DNA of 64,000 nucleotides. It comes from Rhodomicrobium sp. (lineage in GTDB: Bacteria; Pseudomonadota; Alphaproteobacteria; Rhizobiales; HXMU1428-3). Below, piece after piece: positions 1-8,975 of the stretch. The notes beneath the pieces are model-generated. The model worked only from the letters and a program-made list of their open reading frames with translations, made no database searches and was not told the DNA's origin. How positions within the stretch are numbered: position 1 is the stretch's first letter; every line of letters starts with the position of its first letter. The stretch is from positions 62,001 to 126,000 of the forward strand of contig BQJK01000005.1 of NCBI GenBank assembly GCA_021604665.1. Reading direction: 5' to 3'. The position numbers and the translations under genes were made by a program.

Positions 1-854
1 CACGCAATCATATTACCCCTAATCCATGTCATCTGCCGTTTCGCATAGCGCCTGGTTTGCTGTGCAGCCCGCTCAATAGCCTCATCCAGCGTTAACTCTC
101 CCTCAATATGGGCCATCAGCTCCGGCACACCCAGCGCCCGCATAATCGGCAAACTGCGATCAAACCCAAACGCACGAAGTGCCGCCACCTCATCAAGCCC
201 GCCTCTCTCAACCATTTGACCAAATCTTTGGTTGATCCGTTGATAAAGAATTTCGCGCGGCCAGGTCACGACAAAACGGTGCGCTCCCCCTGAAGCCAAT
301 AGCGGTTCAGTCTTCTGAGCCTGCCAATAGGTCAGCGAGCGCCCCGTCCCCTCAAGCACCTCAAGCGCCCGGATAATTCGCTGCGTATCTCCCGGCTTCA
401 ACCGCCCCGCCACCTCCGGGTCAAGCTCTTGAAGCTGGTCATGAAGCGCCGGCGCCCCTAATGCCGCCGCTTGGTCGCGCCACTTAGTGCGGACAGCCTC
501 TTCAATATCAGGCACCTCAGATAGCCCCTCTAATAGAGCCTGAAAATAAAGCCCGGTACCACCGACAAAAATCATCCGCCTCTCATTGGCCTTAAACTCC
601 TTCATAAGCGCCTGCACATCTCGCAACCAGGCCCCGGTCGAATAAGCCACAGCCCCGCTCACATGCCCAAACAGATGATGCGGCGCAAGGGTCATCTCAT
701 CAGCCCCCGGCCGGGCACTAATAATTTCCAACTCACTGTAAACCTGGCAGCTATCCGTATTAATGATGACCCCATTAAACTCAGCCGCCAAAGACAAAGC
801 CAATTGCGTTTTGCCGCTAGCAGTTGGCCCGGCAATCAAAATCGGTTCTGGCAT
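1..854 (-). CDS. miaA: tRNA dimethylallyltransferase MiaA (3' end cut by window)
   Basis: MiaA transfers a dimethylallyl group to the N6 of A37 in tRNAs that read codons starting with U, in the cytoplasm. Read leftward from the ATG at 854 the protein begins MPEPILIAGPTASGKT, with the P-loop GPTASGKT at residues 9-16. NTDSCQVY follows where the family usually has DSMQVY, then FVGGTGLYFQ. At the window edge the frame reads RYAKRQMTW, the conserved tRNA-binding segment close to the C terminus. About 284 codons are visible, so only some 15-25 residues should be missing. It is divergent from serB across about 170 bases. Cys in place of Met in the DSMQVY motif is a small departure. The identification is secure. 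Confidence 0.95.
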   Translation of the reverse strand, partial: MPEPILIAGPTASGKTQLALSLAAEFNGVIINTDSCQVYSELEIISARPGADEMTLAPHHLFGHVSGAVAYSTGAWLRDVQALMKEFKANERRMIFVGGTGLYFQALLEGLSEVPDIEEAVRTKWRDQAAALGAPALHDQLQELDPEVAGRLKPGDTQRIIRALEVLEGTGRSLTYWQAQKTEPLLASGGAHRFVVTWPREILYQRINQRFGQMVERGGLDEVAALRAFGFDRSLPIMRALGVPELMAHIEGELTLDEAIERAAQQTRRYAKRQMTWIRGNMIA

Positions 855-1027
855 CGCGCAAGTCGCTCTCTATTTATCAGTTTAATCACCAAAGCCTATG
901 CTTCCCACATCAGCTTGTTTCCTCTATATACGGGGCGAGCAATAAACTGACAAACCCCAACTACTAATGCCCAATGGCTTAATGCCAGTTTTCAATATCC
1001 CTCACACAAAACACCGGAACCAAATCA

Positions 1028-1954
1028 ATGACCGCCAGTCAGAAAATCCTCACACTGATCACACCAGAAAAAAGCTCCATCCTGACAAGTGAGACGCTAT
1101 CCGAACTGGCAACAACTTTGAAAACAACAACCGGCACCACAACTGATGCCCCTATCTGGCTGGCAGAGGCAGTGGCCGTTGACCTCCCCCTCACCTCAAA
1201 TGCTGGTGAGTTAGAAGAAACCGCCATCACTGAAAGCCTAAAAGGCTGGATCAAAGATAGACCCATAGACTTCGCGATCACAGCATCTGATAAGCGCCGC
1301 AAAAAACTGCTGATTTCAGACATGGATTCCACCATCATCCAGGAAGAATGCATCGACGAAATCGCCTTCATGGCCGGCATTAAACCGCGTATCGCTGGCA
1401 TTACTGAACGCGCCATGCGCGGAGAGATAGAATTTGATGATGCGCTTCGCGAACGTGTAGGCCTTTTAAAGGGGCTGGAGACCACAGCGCTGGAAACAGT
1501 GATTAAAGAGCGGCTCAACATATCACCAGGCGCCCGCACTTTAGTGCGCACTATGGCAGCAAACGGGGCTTATTGCGCCCTAGTCTCTGGCGGCTTCACT
1601 TTCTTCACAGACCGCATTGCAAAGCTCACCGGCTTTCACACAACACAAGCCAACCAGCTCGAAATTAAAGATGATAAACTCACCGGAAATGTCATCCCCC
1701 CCATTCTCGGTAGCGCCGCCAAAAAACACGCGTTAGAGAGCTACCTAACCGAAAAAGGTCTTGAGGCAGAAAGCAGCCTCGCTGTTGGTGATGGCGCAAA
1801 TGATCTGGAGATGATCCGCATTGCCGGGCTGGGCGTGGCTTACCGCGCCAAACCCATTGTCGCAGCTGAAGCAAAAGCCGCCGTCACACATACAGATCTA
1901 ACCAGCCTGCTCTATATGCAAGGCTACCGCAAAAGTGAATTTATAGAGACATAA
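1028..1954 (+). CDS. serB: Phosphoserine phosphatase SerB
   Basis: SerB is a cytoplasmic HAD-family phosphatase that removes phosphate from O-phosphoserine in the last step of serine biosynthesis. The HAD nucleophile motif SDMDST has Asp98 and Asp100. It is followed by the family-specific IIQEECIDEIA with the substrate-binding Glu, then ALVSGGFTFF (motif II) and VGDGANDLEM (motif III). The N-terminal 80 residues fit the weak ACT-like region seen in SerB proteins of this length. At 308 residues it is normal for the family. It starts at ATG 1028 and is divergent from miaA, an arrangement I recall from rhizobial relatives. Confidence 0.95.
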   Translation: MTASQKILTLITPEKSSILTSETLSELATTLKTTTGTTTDAPIWLAEAVAVDLPLTSNAGELEETAITESLKGWIKDRPIDFAITASDKRRKKLLISDMDSTIIQEECIDEIAFMAGIKPRIAGITERAMRGEIEFDDALRERVGLLKGLETTALETVIKERLNISPGARTLVRTMAANGAYCALVSGGFTFFTDRIAKLTGFHTTQANQLEIKDDKLTGNVIPPILGSAAKKHALESYLTEKGLEAESSLAVGDGANDLEMIRIAGLGVAYRAKPIVAAEAKAAVTHTDLTSLLYMQGYRKSEFIET

Positions 1955-2139
1955 GCTCGCCCAAAAGACTTAACAAGATCGCAAAATAAGTCCCGGGAAA
2001 ATCATAACCACGCCCTCTTCCGTAAGCTATACTACGGTGAACAACAAAGCTCGGATAAACAAACCACCTTTGGAACCACTTAAATAACCCCTTAGGCCAG
2101 AGCAAATTTCGGCATCTCGGGAAGGACCACCAAACGAAC

Positions 2140-3972
2140 ATGATTGCGCACCCCCGCTCCCTTATGGAGATTACCCCCCAAACTTTTTATCAAAAATCAA
2201 ACATCAGCCAAGCCTTAAGGCCGCTTGCCTTACTGATAGCTTTAGTCATTCTGGCTGCCTCAGTCTTCGCTAGCCATCCCCTGCACGCCCAGCAGGGCCC
2301 GCCTCAAAACGAAGTTCAAACCACACCATCTGAAAAGCCTGCAGAAGACACGGCAGAACTGGACGCCGAACAAAAAGCCCAAGCTGTCGAAAAAGCCGCC
2401 TCTAAAGAAGCGCTGACCACCCTCAGAGATCTCATAGAAGCCCGCCGTCAACAGCGGGCAACCATTAAACAGCTTAAATCCCAGCTCCGCGCCGCCAAAG
2501 AAGACGTCACAAAAAAAGAAGTTGAGACTCAGCTAAAAACAGAAACAGACAAACTCGATAAATTAGAGGAACAGATCTCCGCCCTGACAGCAGGCACCAC
2601 AGAGCAAGATTATTACGCACGGGAACCTGAAAGTTTTGACCTGAATAATGAACTGCAATCCCTTGCTGAACCTTTTATCAAAATGATCAAAAGCACCACG
2701 GAAACCGCCCGTGAAATTGACACTCTGCAAACCACCATTACCGAAGCAAAACGGCGGCAATCCATCGCAGATCAAGCGTTACAGCGCATAGCAGAACTGA
2801 TCAAAACCATTAAGTCTGAAAAACAGGCAACGAAAACCACCCTTACCCATCTCACCCAGCAACAAACAGAATGGCAAAAACGGCTCAAGGAAGCGAAAAA
2901 CCTACAAACAACTTCAGAGCAACAATTAGTGCTGAAGGAGAAAATCGCCAGCCGGGTCAACCTTGAAAGCTATGCAACCAGCTTCATCAGAACCAGAGGC
3001 GTCAACCTACTGATCGCCATCGTCTCATTTTTCACAACCTTCGCTCTCTTACGGTTTTTAGGCAAAGGCCTCAGTGCGCTCTTTCATAAACGAGGCATGC
3101 GCCACAGCTTCTACTCTCGCCTATCAAGGTTGGTGTACCAAGTCTTCACCATCATAGGTTCAACCCTCGTGATGATGATCGTGCTTAATATGTTGAACGA
3201 TTGGATCTTGCTTGGCGTCGCCGGGCTCTTCACCATCGCCTTAGCCTGGATTGGGCTAAAAATGCTGCCCGCGATTGTTGAGCAAACAGTACTTCTGTTA
3301 AATCTCGGCGCGGTTCAAGAAGGGGAGCGTCTGCTGATTGAAGGTGTGCCCTGGCTGGTTAAAAGGCTCGACCATTACACAGAACTGGTGAACCCTGCAC
3401 TCGATGGCGGTCATTTTACCCTGCCAATCCGCGAATTGGTCGGCCGCCATTCCCGCCCCGCCGCCAGAGATGAAGCCTGGTTCCCCACGAAGAAAGATGA
3501 TTGGGTCCAGCTACCAAGTGACACAATCGCCAAAGTGGTCATCCAAACGCCAGAGCTGGTGCAATTAGTCGAGCTTGGCGGCGCTAGAATAACCTATGCA
3601 ACAGAGGCCTTTATAGAAGCATCACCCCGCAACCTCTCCACCGGCTATCGCCTCACCCAGGAATTTGGCATTTCCTACAAATACCAAAAGGACGCTGTTG
3701 ATCGCATACCAGCACTTTTCAAATCCCATATAGAGCGCGGGTTGAAGACCTTCATCAAGCCAGAACTCATTTTTGAAATCCAGGTGGAGCTACTCCGCGC
3801 CGGCAGTTCATCCATTGATTACGATATTGAACTAGACCTCTCAGGCAAACTAGCCCCCCGTTATGAAGATATTGAAGGTGAGGTAACACGCCTACTCATA
3901 GAGGCCTGTAACATCCACGATATAGAAATCCCCTACCCGCAAATGGTGCTGCACCACCAGCGACCCGAATAA
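2140..3972 (+). CDS. MscS-like mechanosensitive channel family membrane protein, divergent
   Basis: This is a 610-residue envelope protein. A signal-like segment covers residues 27-50 and ends near AHAQQ-type residues (LHAQQ), suggesting export of what follows. A long Gln/Lys/Glu-rich stretch (about 65-275) is predicted by eye to form coiled coils. Membrane segments lie near 285-310 and 335-395. The part after the last one (GAVQEGERLLIEG, then LDGGHFTLPIRELVG) lines up with the MscS pore-to-beta-domain transition, where typical members read GD.V.. and IPN. An insertion with PTKKDDWVQLP and GYRLTQEFGISYKY follows before the alpha/beta C-terminal domain. The family assignment is from pattern and layout, and gating function is inference. 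ATG 2140 has a purine-rich GAAGGA upstream at 2121; Met9 at 2164 is an alternative start. Confidence 0.6.
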   Translation: MIAHPRSLMEITPQTFYQKSNISQALRPLALLIALVILAASVFASHPLHAQQGPPQNEVQTTPSEKPAEDTAELDAEQKAQAVEKAASKEALTTLRDLIEARRQQRATIKQLKSQLRAAKEDVTKKEVETQLKTETDKLDKLEEQISALTAGTTEQDYYAREPESFDLNNELQSLAEPFIKMIKSTTETAREIDTLQTTITEAKRRQSIADQALQRIAELIKTIKSEKQATKTTLTHLTQQQTEWQKRLKEAKNLQTTSEQQLVLKEKIASRVNLESYATSFIRTRGVNLLIAIVSFFTTFALLRFLGKGLSALFHKRGMRHSFYSRLSRLVYQVFTIIGSTLVMMIVLNMLNDWILLGVAGLFTIALAWIGLKMLPAIVEQTVLLLNLGAVQEGERLLIEGVPWLVKRLDHYTELVNPALDGGHFTLPIRELVGRHSRPAARDEAWFPTKKDDWVQLPSDTIAKVVIQTPELVQLVELGGARITYATEAFIEASPRNLSTGYRLTQEFGISYKYQKDAVDRIPALFKSHIERGLKTFIKPELIFEIQVELLRAGSSSIDYDIELDLSGKLAPRYEDIEGEVTRLLIEACNIHDIEIPYPQMVLHHQRPE

Positions 3973-4010
3973 CAGGCCCCTCTTTAGAGAGGAATATTGA
4001 ACACAAAAAA

Positions 4011-4049
4011 CAAAACCCCCGCCTCTGAAATCCAGAAGCGGGGGTTTTG
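4011..4049. terminator. Bidirectional intrinsic terminator
   Basis: A 12-bp perfect stem pairs 4011-4022 (CAAAACCCCCGC) with 4038-4049, reinforced by an inner CTG/CAG pair. It is flanked by an A-run on the left and a T-run on the right, so it can stop transcripts from both directions. It lies between the converging ends of the MscS-like gene and degP. Confidence 0.9.
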
Positions 4050-4113
4050 TTTTATATCTGTTTTAAAGGGCCTTTTAAAAAGGCCTGATAGAGAGGCATC
4101 AAGCTAAATAGGC

Positions 4114-5703
4114 TTAACCTTTATTATCTTCAGTTGTCGGCAAAGCAACAAATCCAAATTCACCATTCCCGCGTGATATAAAGAAGATTATATTCTTCTT
4201 ATTGGATTTCTTAAGCTGCTCAACTTTCTCCTTCACATCGTCAGGCACTGAGACAGTCTCTTGCATCACATCCACAATCACATGACCAGCGCGCACACCT
4301 TTTTTGGCAGCAGCACTCTTCGGGTCAACCGCAAGAATGGCAACACCCTTCATCTTCGGTGAAAGCCTGTATTTCTGGCGAAACTCCGGTGAGATAACAC
4401 CAAGTGTAAGGCCAGAGATTTTCATCTCCTCAGGATCATCTGCAGGTTCATTACCTTCAAGATTCACATCGGTAACCGGGTTCACCTGCAAGAGTGCCAC
4501 TTTAATTTTCAGCGTCTTCTCTTCGCCGTCCCTCAGCACCACGACATCCACTTCTTTATCAACCGGTGTCAGCGCAACAATTTTTGGCAATTGGCGAGAG
4601 GTTTTAACCTTGCTGCCATCAAACTCAACGATAATATCACTTGGCACCATACCGGCTTTTTCAGCTGGCCCACCTTTTGTCACCCGCGCCACAAGGGCAC
4701 CCTTGGGTTTAGTTAGACCAAAGCCTTCAGCAATATCAGGGGTAACCCGTTGAATAAGCACGCCCAGCCATCCGCGTCTTGTTTTGCCATATTTTTTAAG
4801 CTGCTCGACAATGTTCACAACAGTGTCAGACGGCACAGAAAAACCAATACCGATAGAGCCGCCAGTCGGGGAGATAATGGCCGTATTAACGCCAATCACT
4901 TCACCAGACATATTAAACAGCGGACCACCAGAGTTACCCCGGTTAATCGCTGCATCTGTTTGAATAAATTCATCATAAGGGCCAGCGTTAATGTCACGGT
5001 TTTTGGCAGAGACGATACCAATGGTCACAGTGCCGCCAAGGCCAAAAGGGTTGCCAATAGCCATAACCCAATCACCCACACGCGATTTATCCGAAGACCC
5101 AAAGCTGACAGCTTTAAGCGGTTTCGTCGGGGTCACCTTCAAAAGAGCAATGTCAGACTTGGCATCAACACCAAGCACTTTTTCGACCTTCAATTTTGTA
5201 CCATCGACAAAATTTACAAAGATCTCATCAGCGCCCTTGATCACATGGTTATTGGTGACAATCAGACCGCCAGCATCAATTACAAAACCAGAACCAAGTG
5301 AGCTAACTTTTTTGGTGCGGTTCTTTTTATTACGTTCGAGAAATTCTTTAAAGCGGCGCTCACCCGGTGACCCTTTTGGCAATTGCGGCATCTGCCCCCC
5401 AGGGAAGGGGCTGGTTACTTTCTGGCTGGTAGAAATATTCACAACAGAATCTTGCAGTTTTTCCGCAAGGTCTGCGAGGGAGCTATTATCCCGTGCTTCA
5501 GCACGGCTCACAAACATCAAAGTGAGCAGCAACAAAGAAATACCAAGCAGAATTAGCCCATCACGCAACAGGGTGCTGCTGTGAGGCAAAGGCGTGGCCA
5601 CCTTCACTTTACCAGTGCGCTTCGCTTCTGCTCTGGCAATTTCAGCCTGGCGGGCAATACGCACGCCGCTGGATCCGCTCTGAGAATAAAAACGACGTGT
5701 CAT
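4114..5703 (-). CDS. degP: DegP/HtrA-type periplasmic serine endoprotease (Do family)
   Basis: HtrA proteases degrade or refold damaged envelope proteins. This 529-residue protein has an arginine/lysine-rich N-terminal segment of about 46 residues, one hydrophobic segment (47-66) that may be a membrane anchor or late signal peptide, then a trypsin-like domain. The catalytic triad is His153 in VTNNHVIKG, Asp184 in SDIALLKV and Ser258 in GNSGGPLF. Two PDZ regions follow (about 290-385 and 425-515). GGGAG-like purines (GGGAG) sit just before the ATG at 5703. In this class the gene commonly follows hflK-hflC-DUF2065 in the same direction, as here, but a 525-base gap suggests it has its own promoter. 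The N-terminal cytosolic tail is longer than a normal signal-peptide n-region. Confidence 0.93.
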   Translation of the reverse strand: MTRRFYSQSGSSGVRIARQAEIARAEAKRTGKVKVATPLPHSSTLLRDGLILLGISLLLLTLMFVSRAEARDNSSLADLAEKLQDSVVNISTSQKVTSPFPGGQMPQLPKGSPGERRFKEFLERNKKNRTKKVSSLGSGFVIDAGGLIVTNNHVIKGADEIFVNFVDGTKLKVEKVLGVDAKSDIALLKVTPTKPLKAVSFGSSDKSRVGDWVMAIGNPFGLGGTVTIGIVSAKNRDINAGPYDEFIQTDAAINRGNSGGPLFNMSGEVIGVNTAIISPTGGSIGIGFSVPSDTVVNIVEQLKKYGKTRRGWLGVLIQRVTPDIAEGFGLTKPKGALVARVTKGGPAEKAGMVPSDIIVEFDGSKVKTSRQLPKIVALTPVDKEVDVVVLRDGEEKTLKIKVALLQVNPVTDVNLEGNEPADDPEEMKISGLTLGVISPEFRQKYRLSPKMKGVAILAVDPKSAAAKKGVRAGHVIVDVMQETVSVPDDVKEKVEQLKKSNKKNIIFFISRGNGEFGFVALPTTEDNKG

Positions 5704-6228
5704 TCTAAAACTCCCTAAAATTAGCTCAAAGCACTCCCGCTTTGGTGAAACGATTACGTCTCAAATATTTAAGCTTCAAGCTTAAGCCGCTATAAATCAG
5801 CCTGGCATTCAATGAACCATAATCAGCAATGGTTCACCATCTAAACTGAGTTTCCATTTCCGGCTCTTCACCGAAAAAGCAGCGAACTCCCACCACTATA
5901 TAGGCAACATTAGCTCTGTTACCAGTGGGAGCGATAAATACTGACAAGAATGTGAATGAGGAGTTAGGTATTTCTATGGCTCTAAGACCCACATCACGCT
6001 ATGTCTTGCCTCTTAGGCTAAAACAAAGCTGATAGAGCCCAGAACCCGAGGCGGCCAGCAAGCCCTTCCACATGAATGAGAAGAAATGTGAATGAGAATA
6101 AATGTGAAAGCTGTGGAGGCAAGGGAGCTTAAGAAAAGCACTGAGGCACAAACTTTATAAAACACGGATGTTTGATGAAACACGCGACCTTAAAGTCACC
6201 ACTCGGCGTTAATGTAAGCACCCCGCCA
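5704..6228. other. Long intergenic region upstream of degP
   Basis: No convincing gene is seen in these 525 bases. The segment should hold the degP promoter. It contains a 16-bp tandem duplication at 6075-6106, related words AATGTGAATGAG near 5950, and a 7-bp inverted pair CTCCCAC/GTGGGAG around 5888-5929 with a long loop. An 18-codon open frame at 5976 on the + strand has no supporting evidence and was not called. Confidence 0.6.
6075..6106. repeat. 16-bp tandem repeat, two copies
   Basis: AATGAGAAGAAATGTG at 6075-6090 is followed immediately by the same 16 bases with one change (G to T) at 6091-6106. A partial related copy is at about 5948-5962. The function is unknown; replication slippage is the simplest origin. 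Confidence 0.85.
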
Positions 6229-6432
6229 TTAAAGTGACCCGGCTCTTAAATGCTGAATATACCAGATCAACGCCACACCGATGGCAACAGAAGCCACCCC
6301 GCCATACCGCAGGATTTTCTCATCCGTATCAGACATCGCCTTCACAGCACGAATGATGGCCGATGGGAACAGGCCCCATAACACTCCTTCAAAAACCAGG
6401 GCGAAGCCAATTCCCATCACAAAATCCAACAT
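6229..6432 (-). CDS. DUF2065 (YjeT-like) small inner-membrane protein
   Basis: This is a 67-residue protein with two hydrophobic helices, about residues 5-25 and 45-62, separated by a charged loop containing SDTDEKILRYGG. Size, pattern and position directly after hflC match DUF2065/YjeT, a family of unknown function found with HflKC. Its ATG overlaps the hflC stop by one base (TAATG at 6434-6430), which indicates translational coupling. The family is recognised; the function is not known. Confidence 0.88.
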   Translation of the reverse strand: MLDFVMGIGFALVFEGVLWGLFPSAIIRAVKAMSDTDEKILRYGGVASVAIGVALIWYIQHLRAGSL

Positions 6433-7301
6433 TAGTTAGGTGACTCAGATTTTTTGAAATACTTGAAGAACTCAGAATTTGGAGAGATCACAAGCCGCGT
6501 ATCACCAGAGGCAAGCCCTTTTTCATAGGCCTTCAGTGAGCGGTAAAATTCAAAGAATTCTGCATCACGGCTAAATGCATCAGCAAACACGCTATTGCGC
6601 TCAGCATCACCTTCACCGCGAATAATCTCGGATTTCTTTGTGGCGTCAGCTTCAACTTCAATCACCTGACGGTCAGCTTGCGCGCGCAGGGTACGGGCAA
6701 TCTCTTCGCCTTCAGCGCGGTGGCTGGCAGCTTCCTGCTGGCGCTCACGCTGCATGCGGGTGTAAACATTATCACGCAGCTGGTTCGGCAAATCAGCACG
6801 TTTCAAACGCACATCAACGACATTGACACCAAAAGCCGCAGCTTGATTACGCACAATACCTGTCACCTTGCTTGTCAGCTCTTGCCGTTTATCACGCACC
6901 ACATCATCAAGGCTGGCACTTGAGAAAACCTCACGAAGTGACGCATTCACAAAGTTCGCCAAGCGGCTATCAAACTGCAGCCTTGTGCCAATATTCTGAT
7001 AGAATTTCAGCGGCTCTTGAATTGTGTAACGAGCGAACGCATCAACGATGATCCGCTTTTTACCCGCAATCAAAATTTCACGAGACGGCAGATCAACTTC
7101 AAGCAGGCGTTTATCAAAGACCACAACATTCTGGATGAAGGGTATTTTGAAATGCAGACCGGGCTCAGAGATAACCTTTTTCACCGCACCAAGCTGTAGC
7201 ACCATGGCCCGCTCAGTTTGATGAACAGTAAACAGTGAGAAGTAACCAAGTATGGCCGCACCAATAAGAGCAACCAGGATAAAACTAAAAAATCCACGCA
7301 T
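6432..7301 (-). CDS. hflC: HflC, regulator of the FtsH protease
   Basis: HflC is an SPFH/prohibitin-domain protein that assembles with HflK into a large membrane complex on the periplasmic face and controls the FtsH protease. The protein has 289 residues, with one N-terminal membrane helix (about 5-25: FFSFILVALIGAAILGYFSL) ahead of the SPFH domain beginning near VHQTERAMVLQLG. A coiled-coil region near 170-225 contains RADLPNQLRDNVYTRM and RAEGEEIARTLRAQAD, both typical of HflC. It lies 11 bases downstream of hflK and overlaps DUF2065, so the three genes form an operon. Confidence 0.95.
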   Translation of the reverse strand: MRGFFSFILVALIGAAILGYFSLFTVHQTERAMVLQLGAVKKVISEPGLHFKIPFIQNVVVFDKRLLEVDLPSREILIAGKKRIIVDAFARYTIQEPLKFYQNIGTRLQFDSRLANFVNASLREVFSSASLDDVVRDKRQELTSKVTGIVRNQAAAFGVNVVDVRLKRADLPNQLRDNVYTRMQRERQQEAASHRAEGEEIARTLRAQADRQVIEVEADATKKSEIIRGEGDAERNSVFADAFSRDAEFFEFYRSLKAYEKGLASGDTRLVISPNSEFFKYFKKSESPN

Positions 7302-7312
7302 GTCTGATTTCC

Positions 7313-8437
7313 TTATTGCTTCGGCTTCGAGCGTAATTCATTAAGCGGTAGATAAGGGACAACCCCATTACCATTGCCGTTATTGCTATCAAGAATGATC
7401 TTGTCAGTCCCTGAAAGCACACGCTCCATCATTTCAAGGTAAAGCCGCTTACGCGTCACAGCAGGGGCCTTCTTATATTCAGCATAGATCATGTTAAAGC
7501 GCTGAGCTTCACCCTGAGCTTCAGCCACAATCCGGTTTTTATAAGCTTCAGCATCTTCAACAATTTTAGCGGCAGCACCGCGAGCTTCCGGCACAACCTT
7601 GTTGCTATAAGCTTTGGCTTCCTGCTCAAGCCGGGATTTATCCTGCTTGGCCGCTTCAACATCATTCACTGCCTGTACCACTTCGGTCGGCACGTCAGGC
7701 TTACCGATAAGAACCACAAGAATGTTGATACCGGAATCATAACTATCCAGCGTTCCCTGCATCACATCCTGCACTTCAGTCTGGTTCTGGCTGAAGGTTT
7801 CATTCAAGACTTCATTGATATTTTTCTGGCCAACCACCTGACGCATGGCACTTTCAGCCACTTCGCGTACAGATTTCGCCGGGTTCTCAACGTTAAAGAG
7901 AAACTTTTTCGCGTCTTTAATATTCCACTGCACCGAGAACTGCACATCTACAATGTTATTATCACCGGTTAGCATCAAACTAGCATTGCGATCAGCAATG
8001 CCGCCTCTCGCACCGCGATTGGTAAAATCAGCACTGCCGCCAATTGTAATCTGTTGTGCAAATTGCGGCTTAACCAGATAAACCTGCTCAAGCGGCGCTG
8101 GCAACCGGGGGTGCAAACCCTCTGTCAACGTTCTGCTATATTTGCCAAACTGGGTAACAATACCAACCTGGTTCGGATCAACCCGCACAGTGAAAGCAAA
8201 AAAGCCAACAATGGCGACTATGCCCGCAAGGAAAAGATAAAAAATTGGGCCGCCAAAACTAGCACCACCAGGGCCACCGCCACCAGGCATTGCCCGTTTC
8301 AAGCGATCCTGACTTTTCTTGAAAAGCTCTTCAATGTCAGGCTGTTGCCCGCCGCCCTTTTTGGGACCCCAGGGACCGTCACCGCCCCCACCACTTTTCC
8401 GACCGCCATTATTGCCGTTTTGACTACTCCAAGGCAT
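7313..8437 (-). CDS. hflK: HflK, regulator of the FtsH protease
   Basis: HflK is the partner of HflC in the membrane complex around FtsH. I place the start at ATG 8437 (MPWSSQNG...), the usual HflK beginning, with GGATGGGA upstream. An in-frame ATG at 8485 would add 16 residues with no family support. The resulting 374-residue protein has a Gly-rich, proline-containing cytosolic N terminus (about 5-70), a single membrane helix (FYLFLAGIVAIVGFFAFTV), and the SPFH domain starting at DPNQVGIVTQFGKYSRTLTEGLH. A Glu/Ala/Lys-rich helical region lies near 255-320. It is the first gene of the hflK-hflC-DUF2065 operon. Confidence 0.95.
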   Translation of the reverse strand: MPWSSQNGNNGGRKSGGGGDGPWGPKKGGGQQPDIEELFKKSQDRLKRAMPGGGGPGGASFGGPIFYLFLAGIVAIVGFFAFTVRVDPNQVGIVTQFGKYSRTLTEGLHPRLPAPLEQVYLVKPQFAQQITIGGSADFTNRGARGGIADRNASLMLTGDNNIVDVQFSVQWNIKDAKKFLFNVENPAKSVREVAESAMRQVVGQKNINEVLNETFSQNQTEVQDVMQGTLDSYDSGINILVVLIGKPDVPTEVVQAVNDVEAAKQDKSRLEQEAKAYSNKVVPEARGAAAKIVEDAEAYKNRIVAEAQGEAQRFNMIYAEYKKAPAVTRKRLYLEMMERVLSGTDKIILDSNNGNGNGVVPYLPLNELRSKPKQ

Positions 8438-8975
8438 ATTCAAATCCCATCCGGTAAATCTGTGAAACCATCTACCGCACTGCAAACCAGTGCGTTTTCT
8501 CTAAATTATGAAAATCAATTCTCTGTATCAGTTCTTTGTATAAGGGTATTTAAGACCCCAATAGAAATTTTAAAGAGCGTTTATACGCTATTTCCACCCG
8601 AAAACTGTTAAAATTAAGAAGCTAAGGTCGATAAAAGCCAATTTCGACCACTGCTGAACTTAAAAGGCCTTCAATCATCAAACCCGCGCTGCAGGTGAAA
8701 CATACCATCCCGCGCTCAAAGTTGTTCTCAACTCCTTAAAAAGCTTCCCCTTTATAAGAGCCAATCCCGCAAGATGCAATAAATCGCAACCAATAGCCAC
8801 AGCTGGACGCATGCGACATTGCTCATCAGTCACCCCATGCCTTTACCTACCAGCCAGCCCATAACAAAAGCGACCCCAAAAGAGGCCGCTTTCTCAAATT
8901 TCACATATAAGCTTAACGATTATGAAATGTAAGCTCACATCGTCGCGTCATGTTTAATTGATACAATCAACTAGA
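8438..8975. other. Intergenic region with hflK promoter and chemoreceptor terminator
   Basis: No gene is supported here. The part next to 8438 should hold the leftward hflK promoter. The part next to 8975 holds the terminator at 8866-8892 for the upstream chemoreceptor gene. An antisense open frame overlapping the hflK start extends into this region but has no family features. Confidence 0.5.
8866..8892 (-). terminator. Intrinsic terminator after chemoreceptor 1
   Basis: Read leftward, AAAGCGGCC pairs with GGTCGCTTT, with one internal mismatch and a short loop, and runs into TTTTGTTAT. It lies about 85 bases beyond the stop at 8976. Confidence 0.65.

Noticed and set aside
4114-5703. Possible frameshift or fusion to explain the long N terminus of DegP
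   Set aside because: The reading frame is continuous, the ribosome site fits ATG 5703, and the segment leads directly into the membrane helix.
5976-6032. 18-codon frame upstream of degP
   Set aside because: Too short and lacks support beyond chance.
8054-8611. 185-codon + strand frame opposite the hflK start
   Set aside because: Shadow of hflK; composition is a mirror of the Gly-rich coding strand.
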